A DNA stretch of 38,686 nucleotides from a virus. The position numbers and the translations under genes were made by a program. Position 1 is the first letter of the stretch; each line of letters starts with the position of its first letter. Location of the stretch: positions 1-38,686 of IMG/VR virus record IMGVR_UViG_3300048837_001082. One strand, 5' to 3'. Shown in pieces: positions 19,244 to 28,093 of the stretch. A model generated the notes under the pieces. It worked only from the letters and a program-made list of their open reading frames with translations, searched no databases and was not told the DNA's origin.

Positions 19244-21281
19244 TTTCAATTCGCATAGTCTGCATGCGGCGCGCACTGAATTCGATTTTCTGTTCACGCA
19301 CGCGCGCGGCCATCGCATTCGCTCCATGCTGCAGTTCGCGCAGGATGAGGTGATCATTCCCGAAGGGAAGCACAACGGGAAGCGCTGGCGCCGTCACCGT
19401 CAGCCGTATGGAGGCCTGTTGCTCGAAGCGTTCGACTCGGGGAAGTGGACGCGACACGCAATACTCGGGTGCGTGCAATCGGGAAAGTCGCTGCACGCGT
19501 TTGTGATTCCGACGCTCTACCATCTGTTCGAGCTGCAGGAGCGCGTGATCTTCGCCGCTCCCACTGAGGAGATGTGCCGGGTTAAGTGGCAGACAGAGAT
19601 CATGCCGTTCCTGCGGCGGTCTCGCTACTACGAGTTGTTCCCGCGGCGCGGGGCTGGCAGCAAGGACGGGTGGGCGGAGCGGATTGAGTTCGGCAACGGT
19701 GCCGATGTGATCTTCATGGCGGGGCGTGGTGGTGACGAATCACGGTCCGGTGTGACGTCGCGCGTGGCGGTGATCACCGAAGCGGACAAGATGGACAAAG
19801 CCAGTTCGACGAGCCGTGAGTCCGCCCCTGTCAAGCAGATTGAAGCCCGCCTCGAGAGCAACGATCTGTTCGAGCGACGACTCTACATGGAATGCACTGT
19901 CTCGATTCCGACCGGTGCCATCTGGACCGAGTACACCAAAGGCACCGAAAGTCGCATCGCCGTACAGTGCCCGCATTGTCTGGTCTACACGACACCCGAA
20001 CGCGAGCATGTCGTCGGTTGGGAGGAAGCGGAGACCGAAAAGCAAGCGATCGCGATGGCGAAGATGTTCTGTTCTGCGTGTGGAGAGATGTGGAACGACA
20101 CGCATCGTCGCGACATGAACCGCTCGGCCGTGCTTGCACATCGCGGTCAAACGGTCGAATCCGATGGGACTGTGGTGGGGCCCGAGCCGGAATCGCTCAC
20201 GCTGGGGTTCCGGTGGAATGGATTCAACAACATGTTTTGGTCCGTCGGACGCCTCGGCCTGGCTGAGTGGACTGCACAGCGTGCTGAAGACCAGGATGAG
20301 GCTGAGCGGTATCAGAAGCAATTCGTGTGGGCCGTGCCCGTGGAGGTGGAAGACGTCGAGGTCGTGCGGCTTGATCGAGAGATTGTGGCCAAGCGTGTGA
20401 CGAGTCACCACCGCGGTGTGGTCCCGGCCGACTATCCTTGGCTGACCATGGGCATTGACGTGGGCCAAAAGTTTTGCCATTGGGTGCTCGTCGCGTGGAA
20501 GGACGATGCCACGGGCCTGATCGTGGACTACGGTTACTTCGCGGTGGACACCGAGACGATGGAGGTCGACGCGGCCATCGAATCGGCGCTCGTGGGATTC
20601 CTGCGGCGGACCGATGACATCGGATTCCCATCGACCGATGGTAAGACGTTTCGCACGCAACTCGTCTGGATCGATGCGGGCCACCATCCCAAGAGTGTGC
20701 TGTCTGCGGTGCGACAGATCGATCGCGATCGCGTGTACCCGTGCCTCGGCCGAGGCTATGGCCAGCACCACGTCAAGGCGTACAACGAACCAACGCGGTC
20801 TGGGAACATCGTCAAGCACATCGGCGAGCGGTATCACTTCAAGTGGCTCAAGATTGAGCAGCAGTTCGAGGTGGAAATTGATGCAGACCACTGGAAGAGC
20901 TGGGCTGTGCGACGGCTGAACTCGCCGCTGGGCAGTCCGGGATCGGTGGAACTCTTCGCTGCGGAACCGCACGTCCATAACACGTTCGTGCGACACCTGA
21001 CGGCCGAAGAGGAGTCGACCGAGTTCGACAAGAAGCGAAACAAGGAGGTCACCAAGTGGACGCGTATCCGAAGGGCCAACCACTATTTCGATGCCTACTA
21101 CTTGGCGTGTGGGGCTGGTCACTTCTGCGGTGTGCGGGTGCTCAAGGGAGAGCAGCAGGAAATCAGTGAAGAGCGAGAGTCAAAAGCAGTTGCTGACGCG
21201 GCCCAAGCTGCTGCCAAAGAAAAGAAGGTCGTACCATTGAACTGGGGCGGAGTGCCCTATTTTGCAAGTGATAGGAGCTGA
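19224..21281 (+). CDS. Terminase large subunit, GpA type
   Basis: 685 aa, like lambda gpA (about 640). ATPase: Walker A-like GCVQSGKSL (82-90), DEAD-like Walker B VAVITEADK with E186. A zinc knuckle C249/C252 and C283/C286 is typical of GpA terminases. The nuclease domain begins near TMGIDVGQKFCHWVL with D412. It pumps DNA into proheads and cuts at the packaging site. The C-terminus is Lys/Ala/Glu-rich (KAVADAAQAAAKEKK). GpA-type enzymes usually make cos ends. Confidence 0.92.
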   Translation: MIATALDFNSHSLHAARTEFDFLFTHARGHRIRSMLQFAQDEVIIPEGKHNGKRWRRHRQPYGGLLLEAFDSGKWTRHAILGCVQSGKSLHAFVIPTLYHLFELQERVIFAAPTEEMCRVKWQTEIMPFLRRSRYYELFPRRGAGSKDGWAERIEFGNGADVIFMAGRGGDESRSGVTSRVAVITEADKMDKASSTSRESAPVKQIEARLESNDLFERRLYMECTVSIPTGAIWTEYTKGTESRIAVQCPHCLVYTTPEREHVVGWEEAETEKQAIAMAKMFCSACGEMWNDTHRRDMNRSAVLAHRGQTVESDGTVVGPEPESLTLGFRWNGFNNMFWSVGRLGLAEWTAQRAEDQDEAERYQKQFVWAVPVEVEDVEVVRLDREIVAKRVTSHHRGVVPADYPWLTMGIDVGQKFCHWVLVAWKDDATGLIVDYGYFAVDTETMEVDAAIESALVGFLRRTDDIGFPSTDGKTFRTQLVWIDAGHHPKSVLSAVRQIDRDRVYPCLGRGYGQHHVKAYNEPTRSGNIVKHIGERYHFKWLKIEQQFEVEIDADHWKSWAVRRLNSPLGSPGSVELFAAEPHVHNTFVRHLTAEEESTEFDKKRNKEVTKWTRIRRANHYFDAYYLACGAGHFCGVRVLKGEQQEISEERESKAVADAAQAAAKEKKVVPLNWGGVPYFASDRS

Positions 21282-21733
21282 TGATGTCGAAGATTAAACG
21301 TCCACAAAGGCAAGGAAACACGGCACCGAATCCGCGAGTCGCTGAGACGATCCAGCAGGAAACTGAAACGATCGAGCAACAAGATGCCGAAACCACGGAA
21401 GTGGTTGCGAACGACGAAGTTGATTCACAAGACGACGGCCAGGTCGTATCCGATTCGGTGGACGTCAAGGAGCAACTCTACGAACTGCTCAAGATTCGTG
21501 AGCTTGCGATTACCATACCTGCCCAAGATGGTCGCGAAGGTGATGCACGACAGACACACGTCGACGTCCAGCGATTATCTCCCCTGCAGGAACGCGGCAT
21601 GTCGCTGTTGTTTTACGGTCTCGTCCACGCGCGAGAGACGTTTGGCCCCGCAAATCGATTGGTGGACAGCAAGGCCGATGCGGTCCGCTGGTTGTTCGAG
21701 CGCATCGCAATGGCAGACCAGCTGAACAAATAA
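21281..21733 (+). CDS. Hypothetical protein between terminase and connector (150 aa)
   Basis: ATG 21281 or 21284 after AGGAGC, overlapping the terminase stop. The first 65 residues are Gln/Glu/Thr-rich and probably disordered; the rest is helical (QERGMSLLFYGLVHARETFG). No family recognised. Packaging or head-completion role by position only. Confidence 0.6.
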   Translation: MMSKIKRPQRQGNTAPNPRVAETIQQETETIEQQDAETTEVVANDEVDSQDDGQVVSDSVDVKEQLYELLKIRELAITIPAQDGREGDARQTHVDVQRLSPLQERGMSLLFYGLVHARETFGPANRLVDSKADAVRWLFERIAMADQLNK

Positions 21734-21812
21734 ACGAAGTAAACGACGAGATCTGTGACGTACGTTCCGGAACTCCCTTCGTGTGTCGTGCCGTACTAGC
21801 GATTATTACGGC

Positions 21813-22082
21813 ATGGCAGTTGATCCAGTCCAAATCCGAGATGACTATGTTGACAACGCAGACTACGCGCAAGCGGGTAGTCTGACGAAAGCACAGGCGT
21901 TTGAGACTGCATGTAGGCAGATGTTTGTGTGTCCGCAGGAGATGACCAAGGATGGTGAAACCATCCGGTTTCCTGACGCGCGCGTGATCGAGAAACAGCT
22001 CGCGAACGTGGAGGCCTGGATCGCCGCGAACGGCACTACTGGTGGAGTCAAGCACCTCGACTTTTCGGGGTACCGTGACTGA
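21813..22082 (+). CDS. gpW-position small head protein (89 aa)
   Basis: ATG 21813 chosen over GTG 21783, though no good ribosome site is seen. A hairpin GCCGTA/TACGGC just upstream may hide the start. It reads DDYVDNADYAQAGSLTKAQAF with helices and ends GGVKHLDFSGYRD. The size and place between large terminase and portal fit the lambda gpW head-completion protein, but sequence similarity is not obvious. Confidence 0.6.
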   Translation: MAVDPVQIRDDYVDNADYAQAGSLTKAQAFETACRQMFVCPQEMTKDGETIRFPDARVIEKQLANVEAWIAANGTTGGVKHLDFSGYRD

Positions 22083-23755
22083 TGCGTAGGCGTGCGGGTG
22101 ACGTAGCGACGGTTGGCGACCAATTCACTGAGCGGAAGCTCGAGCTGAAGGCTGGCTACCGTGCCGGCGAAACTTCGCGTCTTCGTCCTCGAATCAGGGA
22201 TGTGGCTCCCAGCGGGTCCAATGCGGACTATCACTACCGCAATGCCAACAAGTTCTATTACATGATGGAACTGGCGAGGCACCTCGATCGCCAAGACCCG
22301 ATATTCGGCGCGCTGATCAGTCGCTGGCTCACGATCGTGCTCAACGGTGGCCTTAACCTCCAGATGGAGACGGGCATCGACGAGATCGACGATTACCTGG
22401 AAGAGCGATTCGAGAAGGATTGCGACAAGCCAGATCGCATCCATTCGGAGCGTGAGCACAATTTTCGGACGATCGAGAAGTCGGTACTGCGGTCTGTGGG
22501 TGTGGATGGCGATCAGGTCATCGTGCCACGCAGCAACCGACGTATCCAACTGTTCGAGGCGCATCGCCTCCGCTCGTCCACTGGTACGCAGCGGGATGTT
22601 GTGCACGGTGTCGAACAGAACGAAGAGGGTGAGCGGACGTTTTACTGGCTCACGCGAAACGATCTCGGGTTCGAGCCAACCATCAAGTACACGGATATTA
22701 GTCGAGTCGCTGCTCGCGATCAGTACGATCAACGCCAAGTCTGGCATATCTATCACCCGAAGCGACTCAGTCAGCGTCGTGGCGTCACACTCGCAGCTCC
22801 GATCTCCGATCCATTGGGCATCCTCGACGATGTACAGTTCGCCAAGCTGATCCAGCAACAGGCAGCGTCTGCGGTTGCTCTCGTGCACCAATTCGCGAAG
22901 GATACCACTCCCAAGCCACCATCGATTCACGGCGAACAGCTAATCGAATCGACGGCCGGTGGGTACCGCAAAGTACTCGAGGGCCTGGGGGTCGGTCTGG
23001 AGATCTGGGGGCAACCAGGCGAGACCATCCAGGGGTTCAGCCCGAACATCCCGAACCCTGAGTACTTCATGCACGTGACGATGATTCTCACGATCATCAG
23101 CATGAATGTCGGGATTCCGCTGCAGGTCCTACTGATGGACCCAACGAAAACCAATTTCAGCGGCTGGCGTGGTGCCCTGGACATGGCACGCGAATCTGCC
23201 GAGGATTGGCAGACGTGGTACTCCGGCGCATTCCACAAACCGTGGTGGTCGTGGAATATCCGATCTCGTTTAGCAACCGACGACAAGTTGCGGGAGATGT
23301 TTCGGAAGAACGATTTCGACTTCGCCAATCCCTATTCGGAAGCGAATGAACGGTTCTTCGAGCATTGCTGGCGGGCCAAGCCGTGGCGGTACATCCAGCC
23401 GAAAGAGGATATCAGCACGCGGCTGATGGAGGTGGAACGCAATGTTGTCCCGCCTCGCGTGGATGCCTCGAAACGCGGCGAGGATTTCTACCAGAACACC
23501 GAGTGGATCGTGCAGGATCGCATGTTTGCCTACGAGCAAGCGATCGACGCGGCGGTGAAGCTCAATCAGAAAATCAAGAAGTTGGGCGAGGATGGCGAGT
23601 CGTTGTCACCGTTCGACTGGCGAGACTTCTATGTGGTCAACCCACCTGCGAGCATTTCGCAGAATCAGAACGTTGACCGATCGCAAGAGCAGCAATCCAG
23701 CGACTCGGAGGACGACACCGAGACCGCCACCGAACCCACGGAGTCTCAGCGATGA
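22082..23755 (+). CDS. Portal protein (lambda gpB-like)
   Basis: 557 aa, close to lambda gpB (533). It shows the lambda-portal pattern: SGSNADYHYRNANKFYYMM near the N-terminus, HIYHPKRLSQRRGVTLAAP, LIQQQAASAVALVHQF and MNVGIPLQVLLMDPTKTNFSGWRGALDMARE. The dodecameric portal forms the DNA entry vertex and binds terminase. The C-terminus is an acidic Glu/Asp/Thr tail. It overlaps the protease by ATGA. Confidence 0.92.
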   Translation: MRRRAGDVATVGDQFTERKLELKAGYRAGETSRLRPRIRDVAPSGSNADYHYRNANKFYYMMELARHLDRQDPIFGALISRWLTIVLNGGLNLQMETGIDEIDDYLEERFEKDCDKPDRIHSEREHNFRTIEKSVLRSVGVDGDQVIVPRSNRRIQLFEAHRLRSSTGTQRDVVHGVEQNEEGERTFYWLTRNDLGFEPTIKYTDISRVAARDQYDQRQVWHIYHPKRLSQRRGVTLAAPISDPLGILDDVQFAKLIQQQAASAVALVHQFAKDTTPKPPSIHGEQLIESTAGGYRKVLEGLGVGLEIWGQPGETIQGFSPNIPNPEYFMHVTMILTIISMNVGIPLQVLLMDPTKTNFSGWRGALDMARESAEDWQTWYSGAFHKPWWSWNIRSRLATDDKLREMFRKNDFDFANPYSEANERFFEHCWRAKPWRYIQPKEDISTRLMEVERNVVPPRVDASKRGEDFYQNTEWIVQDRMFAYEQAIDAAVKLNQKIKKLGEDGESLSPFDWRDFYVVNPPASISQNQNVDRSQEQQSSDSEDDTETATEPTESQR

Positions 23756-25077
23756 GCATCATTGCCAATCAGTTTCGCGCGTCAGTCCCCTCGATCGAGG
23801 ACTATTTCGGATTGTGGGCGATTCACGAGCCCGTGCTCCGGGCCGGCGTGGAGCGGTTCAACCAGATGGACTTGCATCTGCATGTCCAGGCCAACGAAGG
23901 TTCGGACGCGATCGAAGCACTCAACAAGGATCGCGAGTACGAAATGCTCGACGGCGGTGTGGCCGTGATCGGCATCAGCGGCATGATGCGGAAGCGTGCG
24001 AGCAGTATGAGCTCGAGCACATCCACGATCGCCACCAGGCGGCAGCTGCGCGCCGCAGCGAAAGACGCCGCGGTAAGTTCGATCTTGCTGCACATCGAAT
24101 CGCCGGGCGGTTTGGTCGCTGGGACCAAGGAGCTGGCGGATGATGTCGCGGCCGCTGCGAAGCAAAAGCAGGTGATCGCGTTCATTGAAGACCTCGGGGC
24201 CTCCGCAGCGTACTACGTTGCGAGCCAAGCCTCCAAGATTTACGCCAACGAACCGGCACTCGTGGGATCGATCGGTACTTACGCCGTGATCCAAGACACG
24301 AGCGAGATGGCCGAGAAGCTGGGGGTCAAGGTTCACGTAATCAATGCGGGTGCGTTCAAGGGGACTGGAGAGCCAGGCACCCCGGTCACCGATGAGCAGC
24401 TGGCCTACCTCCAGCAGATGATCGAGCAACAGAACGAACTCTTTTTGTCGGCGGTGGGAGCCGGACGTCGCATGTCTCGCGACAAGGTAGCCCAACTCGC
24501 GGACGGACGTGTGCACATGGCCTCGGCGGCTGTGTCGCTGGGTCTGGTCGATGCAGTGCGGACGCTGGATGCCGTGCTCGCGGAAATGTCTCAATCCAGC
24601 AAGAAAGGACAGTCTCGTATGTCGGACAACACAACGACAACTATCGAAACGAAACTTGCCGCCGAGCCACTGCGACCCGCACCGGCAACGCTCAACGAAT
24701 TGAAGGAGGCGTTTCCGAAGGCGTCGAACGATTTCATCGTCGCACAGCTCGGAGCGGGCAGCACGATGGAGCAAGCCGCGAAGGCCTACTCGCGTCAACT
24801 CGAGGAGGAGCTCGCCGTCACGCGTCAGCAGGCGCAAGACCTCCGCGACGCGAAGAGCGTGGAGAAGACCGTGCAGAAGGTGGACGGCCTGAAAGCTGAT
24901 GGCAGCTCGAGCTCTGGTGGCGTAAGCGATTCCACGGGGGACGCGTTCAAGGCGTTGGTCGACAAACACGTGAAGGCTGGTTTGCCACGGCACAAGGCGC
25001 TGTCCAAAGCGGTGCAGGAAGACCCGGCAGGTCACGCTGCATTCCTCGAGGAGCACAACGCCAGAAACGGCCGCTAG
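23752..25077 (+). CDS. Prohead protease/scaffold fusion (S49, lambda gpC-like)
   Basis: 441 aa, the length of lambda gpC. An SppA/S49 serine protease core with nucleophile S151 (DLGASAAYYVAS) and general-base K203 (GAFKGTGEPGTPVTDEQ). It also has SPGGLVAGTKELADDV. From about residue 290 it changes to a Lys/Ala/Gln-rich helical scaffold-like region. It should mature the prohead by proteolysis. An internal in-frame start at 24619 probably yields free scaffold. Confidence 0.9.
   Translation: MSIIANQFRASVPSIEDYFGLWAIHEPVLRAGVERFNQMDLHLHVQANEGSDAIEALNKDREYEMLDGGVAVIGISGMMRKRASSMSSSTSTIATRRQLRAAAKDAAVSSILLHIESPGGLVAGTKELADDVAAAAKQKQVIAFIEDLGASAAYYVASQASKIYANEPALVGSIGTYAVIQDTSEMAEKLGVKVHVINAGAFKGTGEPGTPVTDEQLAYLQQMIEQQNELFLSAVGAGRRMSRDKVAQLADGRVHMASAAVSLGLVDAVRTLDAVLAEMSQSSKKGQSRMSDNTTTTIETKLAAEPLRPAPATLNELKEAFPKASNDFIVAQLGAGSTMEQAAKAYSRQLEEELAVTRQQAQDLRDAKSVEKTVQKVDGLKADGSSSSGGVSDSTGDAFKALVDKHVKAGLPRHKALSKAVQEDPAGHAAFLEEHNARNGR
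24619..25077 (+). CDS. Nested scaffold protein from internal start (Nu3-like)
   Basis: ATG 24619 is in frame with the protease and preceded by AAAGGA (24603-24608). It would give 152 residues (MSDNTTTTIETKL...) covering only the helical, protease-free part. Lambda makes its scaffold Nu3 in the same way from within gene C. It is inferred from the ribosome site and the domain boundary. Confidence 0.55.
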   Translation: MSDNTTTTIETKLAAEPLRPAPATLNELKEAFPKASNDFIVAQLGAGSTMEQAAKAYSRQLEEELAVTRQQAQDLRDAKSVEKTVQKVDGLKADGSSSSGGVSDSTGDAFKALVDKHVKAGLPRHKALSKAVQEDPAGHAAFLEEHNARNGR

Positions 25078-25141
25078 ATAGCAGCCCGATCGGCGAGTCG
25101 CGTTTACCGAATCAATCAGTTTCTATTTTGGAGTCTCAACA

Positions 25142-25519
25142 ATGGCTAATTCTCCAGTGCCCGTGGACGGGCCTACCAGAACCTTTACGGCCGGCGCGGC
25201 TCTCGCGCGTGGAACGATTTGCAAGCTGTCCAGCGGCAAGCTGGCGGCAGCAACCAGTGACAACGACCTCGCGATCGCTGTACTGGAGCAAGCGAGCTTC
25301 GCGGACGGTGATCTGATCGCTGCTCGTTTGCTCAACTCAGGGGGAACGTTCCTGGGGCTGGCATCCGAAGCGATCGTGGTCGGCAACCGTCTGGCGGTCA
25401 CCACGGGTGGTGCTTTGGCGGTGGCTGCCGCAGGCAAGTTGCTCGCGTTGAGTGCAGGCGGTACCGGCGCATTCATCGAGTTCATCATTCTGCCGGTAAT
25501 CCCTGACGACGCGATCTAG
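25142..25519 (+). CDS. Head decoration / capsid cement protein (DUF2190-like)
   Basis: 125 aa, TTGGAG upstream. Ala/Gly-rich beta protein with FTAGAALARGTICKLSSGK and GNRLAVTTGGALAVAAAGKLLALSAGG, typical of small cement proteins encoded just before the major capsid gene. It would bind the outside of the expanded head. Confidence 0.8.
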   Translation: MANSPVPVDGPTRTFTAGAALARGTICKLSSGKLAAATSDNDLAIAVLEQASFADGDLIAARLLNSGGTFLGLASEAIVVGNRLAVTTGGALAVAAAGKLLALSAGGTGAFIEFIILPVIPDDAI

Positions 25520-25611
25520 CCAACCGCTCGTTTCACTGTTTCGTTTTTCATTCAATCAATCAGGACAGCACCGAGGGATGGTCGGGGCACCCAATCAGGA
25601 GTCAGTAGAAA

Positions 25612-26568
25612 ATGGGTACCACACCAAGTGCGGCGGTCGAACAATATCGCCCGGACATCGGCCTCGGTTTCAGTGAGTTCGACGTGGAGGCCAATCAGCG
25701 CGGCTACGTCGGTCTGGCTATCGCTCCCGTGATGGAGGTGGACGTCGTGGCCGACGTTTACTCGATCATCCCGAAAGAAGAGCTGATGAAATCCTATAGC
25801 ACCGATCGGGCTGCCGACGGTACGTATGGGAAGGTCAACGGCAAGTTCGAGACCGATTCATACAACTGCACGGAAAACGGGATCGAGGAACGTGTTGATC
25901 GACGGGACGCGCGTCGGTTCGGCAACTACATCGACGCCGAAATGATCGCGGCAATGCGGACGCGAGACATCGTGCTAAAGAACCACAACTCGCGTGTGAT
26001 TACTTTGGCCTTGGCAGTGGCGAACACCAACGCGGCGGGCACGGTATGGTCCACGGTGGCAACGGCATCGCCGATCGCCAATGTCCGTGCGGCCAAGATC
26101 GCGATTCGCAATCGCTGCGGGAAAGTGCCTAATGCGATGTGCTGCGACTGGGAAGCATGGGAGTACTTGCGCGACTGTGCGGAAGTCGTCGAACGGCTCA
26201 AGTACAGCGGAATCGACGATCCCAAGAAAGCAAACCTCAACGCCGTCGCTGCGGTTCTGGGGTTGGAAGAGATCATCGTTTCTGGTGCCGTCACGGACGG
26301 AGCGATCGCACCCCTGGCGGCATCGGTGGCCTCGATGTGGGATCGCACGAAGGCGCTCGTCTTCTGCAAGTCCACTACCCAAGACACAAAGGTGCCGCAC
26401 TTCATGCGGACTTTCCACTGGGGTGCGGATGGATCGCAGATCGGAGCTGCGTTCGAGTCGTACTACGACCCGACACGACGATCGGACATCATCAGACACC
26501 GCATGGACACTGATGAGAAAGTGCTCTATTCGGACGTCGCGCAGGTGATCACCGGGGTGCTCGCTTAA
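25612..26568 (+). CDS. Major capsid protein
   Basis: 318 aa (lambda gpE is 341). AGGAG precedes the ATG. Contents include VGLAIAPVMEVDVVADVYSI, RRFGNYIDAEMIAAMRTRD and FHWGADGSQIGAAFESYYDP. Position after protease, scaffold and decoration genes, and a following terminator that would favour high expression, support the call. HK97 fold expected but not shown by sequence. Confidence 0.85.
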   Translation: MGTTPSAAVEQYRPDIGLGFSEFDVEANQRGYVGLAIAPVMEVDVVADVYSIIPKEELMKSYSTDRAADGTYGKVNGKFETDSYNCTENGIEERVDRRDARRFGNYIDAEMIAAMRTRDIVLKNHNSRVITLALAVANTNAAGTVWSTVATASPIANVRAAKIAIRNRCGKVPNAMCCDWEAWEYLRDCAEVVERLKYSGIDDPKKANLNAVAAVLGLEEIIVSGAVTDGAIAPLAASVASMWDRTKALVFCKSTTQDTKVPHFMRTFHWGADGSQIGAAFESYYDPTRRSDIIRHRMDTDEKVLYSDVAQVITGVLA

Positions 26569-26604
26569 TCGAAATAGACTCGGACCATCCCTCCGGGTCT
26601 CCAA

Positions 26605-26643
26605 CGGTTCGCCGTGCTTGGCAGCGCGGCGGGCCGTATTTTC
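26605..26643 (+). terminator. Strong terminator after the capsid gene
   Basis: CGGTTC+GCCGTGC (26605-26617) pairs with GCGCGGC+GGGCCG (26624-26636) over 13 bp with G-U pairs, 6-nt loop, then TATTTTC. It would reduce tail-gene mRNA relative to capsid mRNA. Confidence 0.7.
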
Positions 26644-26663
26644 AAATCATTATGTGGTGAGTC

Positions 26664-27029
26664 ATGGGAAGTGTATTCGACAGCCTGTTCACCGAGGGTG
26701 CTCCCCTGCTGGACGAGACGTTTGGCGAGGCGGCAACTGTCGTGTATACGTCGCCTGCCGGTGTGTCATCGGGGGCTATCACGGCGATCCTCGGAGCGGT
26801 GCGTCAACAACGTATCACCAACGAAACCGGCTCACTTCTCGAGCAGACACGCACGATCAAAATTCGTCGTTCGCTGCTCGCGACCGTGCAAGCTCGCGGC
26901 AAGATCACGCTCGGCGGTGCGGACTGGGGAATCGTCTCCGAACCGATCCGGACGGCCACGTACTGGGAGCTCGAGATCGCCACGGCCGATTGGCTCGAGT
27001 TCCGCTCCGACAATTCAAGGCAACTGTAA
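26664..27029 (+). CDS. Head-tail connector protein (121 aa)
   Basis: ATG 26664 with weak GGTGAG upstream. Beta-rich: LFTEGAPLLDETFGEAATVVY, ILGAVRQQRITNE, LGGADWGIVSEPIRTATYWEL. Size and position after the capsid gene match lambda FII-like connectors; the sequence itself is not diagnostic. Confidence 0.6.
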   Translation: MGSVFDSLFTEGAPLLDETFGEAATVVYTSPAGVSSGAITAILGAVRQQRITNETGSLLEQTRTIKIRRSLLATVQARGKITLGGADWGIVSEPIRTATYWELEIATADWLEFRSDNSRQL

Positions 27030-27031
27030 CG

Positions 27032-27583
27032 ATGGCACTGCAAGCTGCGACCAACTGCTGGACCGAACAAGAGGACCGACTGATCGAGTCCCTCGCTCAG
27101 TCTGCGCAGTTCCGCACGTGGGTCGGTGCCGCCAATGCCACGGAAGCGAAGGCGCACATACACGTCGAGTTCCTCCCACCGCCTGCCGACAAGGATCATT
27201 ACACGCCGGAAGAGATGGACGATCTGCTCCCACACGCCCTGATCATGGACGCGGGAGACGGAGCGATCACGTTCGATCGTGCGTGTCAGGATGTGGGGCA
27301 ATTCTATTTCACGTCCGGTCGCAAGTTGGTCATGTTCTGCGCGCGTGTCAATCTAGAAACCGACACGTATCCCGAAGCTGTCCGCAAGCTGAAGAACGTG
27401 GTGGGCAAGATCATTCTCGACATGAACGATCTGGCAGGAAATGAGGACACCGCGGACTACGTCCAGGCATCACTCGCAGAGCCGGTGAGCATGGCCAAGG
27501 ATCAACACCGCCACCAACTCAAGGAAGCGATTCAGGCGACATGGGAGTTCGTGTTTGATGAGGGAGGAGGCACAAGTGAATGA
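27032..27583 (+). CDS. Head-tail joining or tail-completion protein (183 aa)
   Basis: ATG 27032, 2 nt after the previous stop. Mixed alpha/beta with an acidic middle (YTPEEMDDLLPHALIMDAGDG) and a later helix (PEAVRKLKNVVGKIILDMNDL). No motif recognised. Assigned by order between connector and tail proteins. Overlaps the next gene by ATGA. Confidence 0.55.
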   Translation: MALQAATNCWTEQEDRLIESLAQSAQFRTWVGAANATEAKAHIHVEFLPPPADKDHYTPEEMDDLLPHALIMDAGDGAITFDRACQDVGQFYFTSGRKLVMFCARVNLETDTYPEAVRKLKNVVGKIILDMNDLAGNEDTADYVQASLAEPVSMAKDQHRHQLKEAIQATWEFVFDEGGGTSE

Positions 27584-28083
27584 GCCGCTACCGCATCAAT
27601 CGGACGATCTCCGGAGCTGCTGCCGCCACCGACAAGGACAAGTCCAAGATGCGTGTCCAGGTCATGCGCTGGTTCGTCGAGGACTGGCACGAGAATCTGC
27701 GGCCGCTCCACTTCACCAGCGACGGCGCGCGGCGGTATGGCTACGGCCGACGCCACACGAAGGAGGTTCGCACCGGGCAGGTCAAACGCGACAAGAAGGG
27801 GCGACCGCTCGCTCCCAGCGGGCGACCTCTGGTGTGGAGCGGAACGTCCGAACAGTTGGCGAAAATCGCCAATTTTACGGCCAAGGAAACGAGCTCCAAA
27901 GTCACGATGCCGGTCAGGGCGTTCAACTGGAAACCTCCCGGCAATCCCACGCTCAACATGCGGTGGGAGTTTACGCAGGTGCCCAAGACGGAGCTCGGGG
28001 CGCAGGAAAAGCAGGCATCGATTCGGCTCGAGCGGTTGGTGCGTCGATTCAACAGGTCTATCACTCGCCGGATCACCGGCTAG
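27580..28083 (+). CDS. Basic minor tail/connector protein (167 aa)
   Basis: Very basic protein (RRYGYGRRHTKEVRTGQVKR, and SIRLERLVRRFNRSITRRITG at the end). Size and place resemble lambda gpZ-type or HK97 gp10-type tail-completion proteins. Not recognised by sequence alone. Confidence 0.6.
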   Translation: MSRYRINRTISGAAAATDKDKSKMRVQVMRWFVEDWHENLRPLHFTSDGARRYGYGRRHTKEVRTGQVKRDKKGRPLAPSGRPLVWSGTSEQLAKIANFTAKETSSKVTMPVRAFNWKPPGNPTLNMRWEFTQVPKTELGAQEKQASIRLERLVRRFNRSITRRITG

Positions 28084-28093
28084 GAGCTTAACT

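Noticed and set aside
19740-21122. 460-codon open frame on the minus strand
   Set aside because: It lies entirely antisense to the large terminase, whose motifs are clear. GC-rich coding DNA often leaves such antisense frames open, and no ribosome site or motif was seen.
21863-22930. 355-codon minus-strand frame
   Set aside because: Antisense to the portal gene. No motif and no ribosome site.
23782-25056. 424-codon minus-strand frame
   Set aside because: Antisense to the S49 protease gene, with composition typical of a shadow frame.
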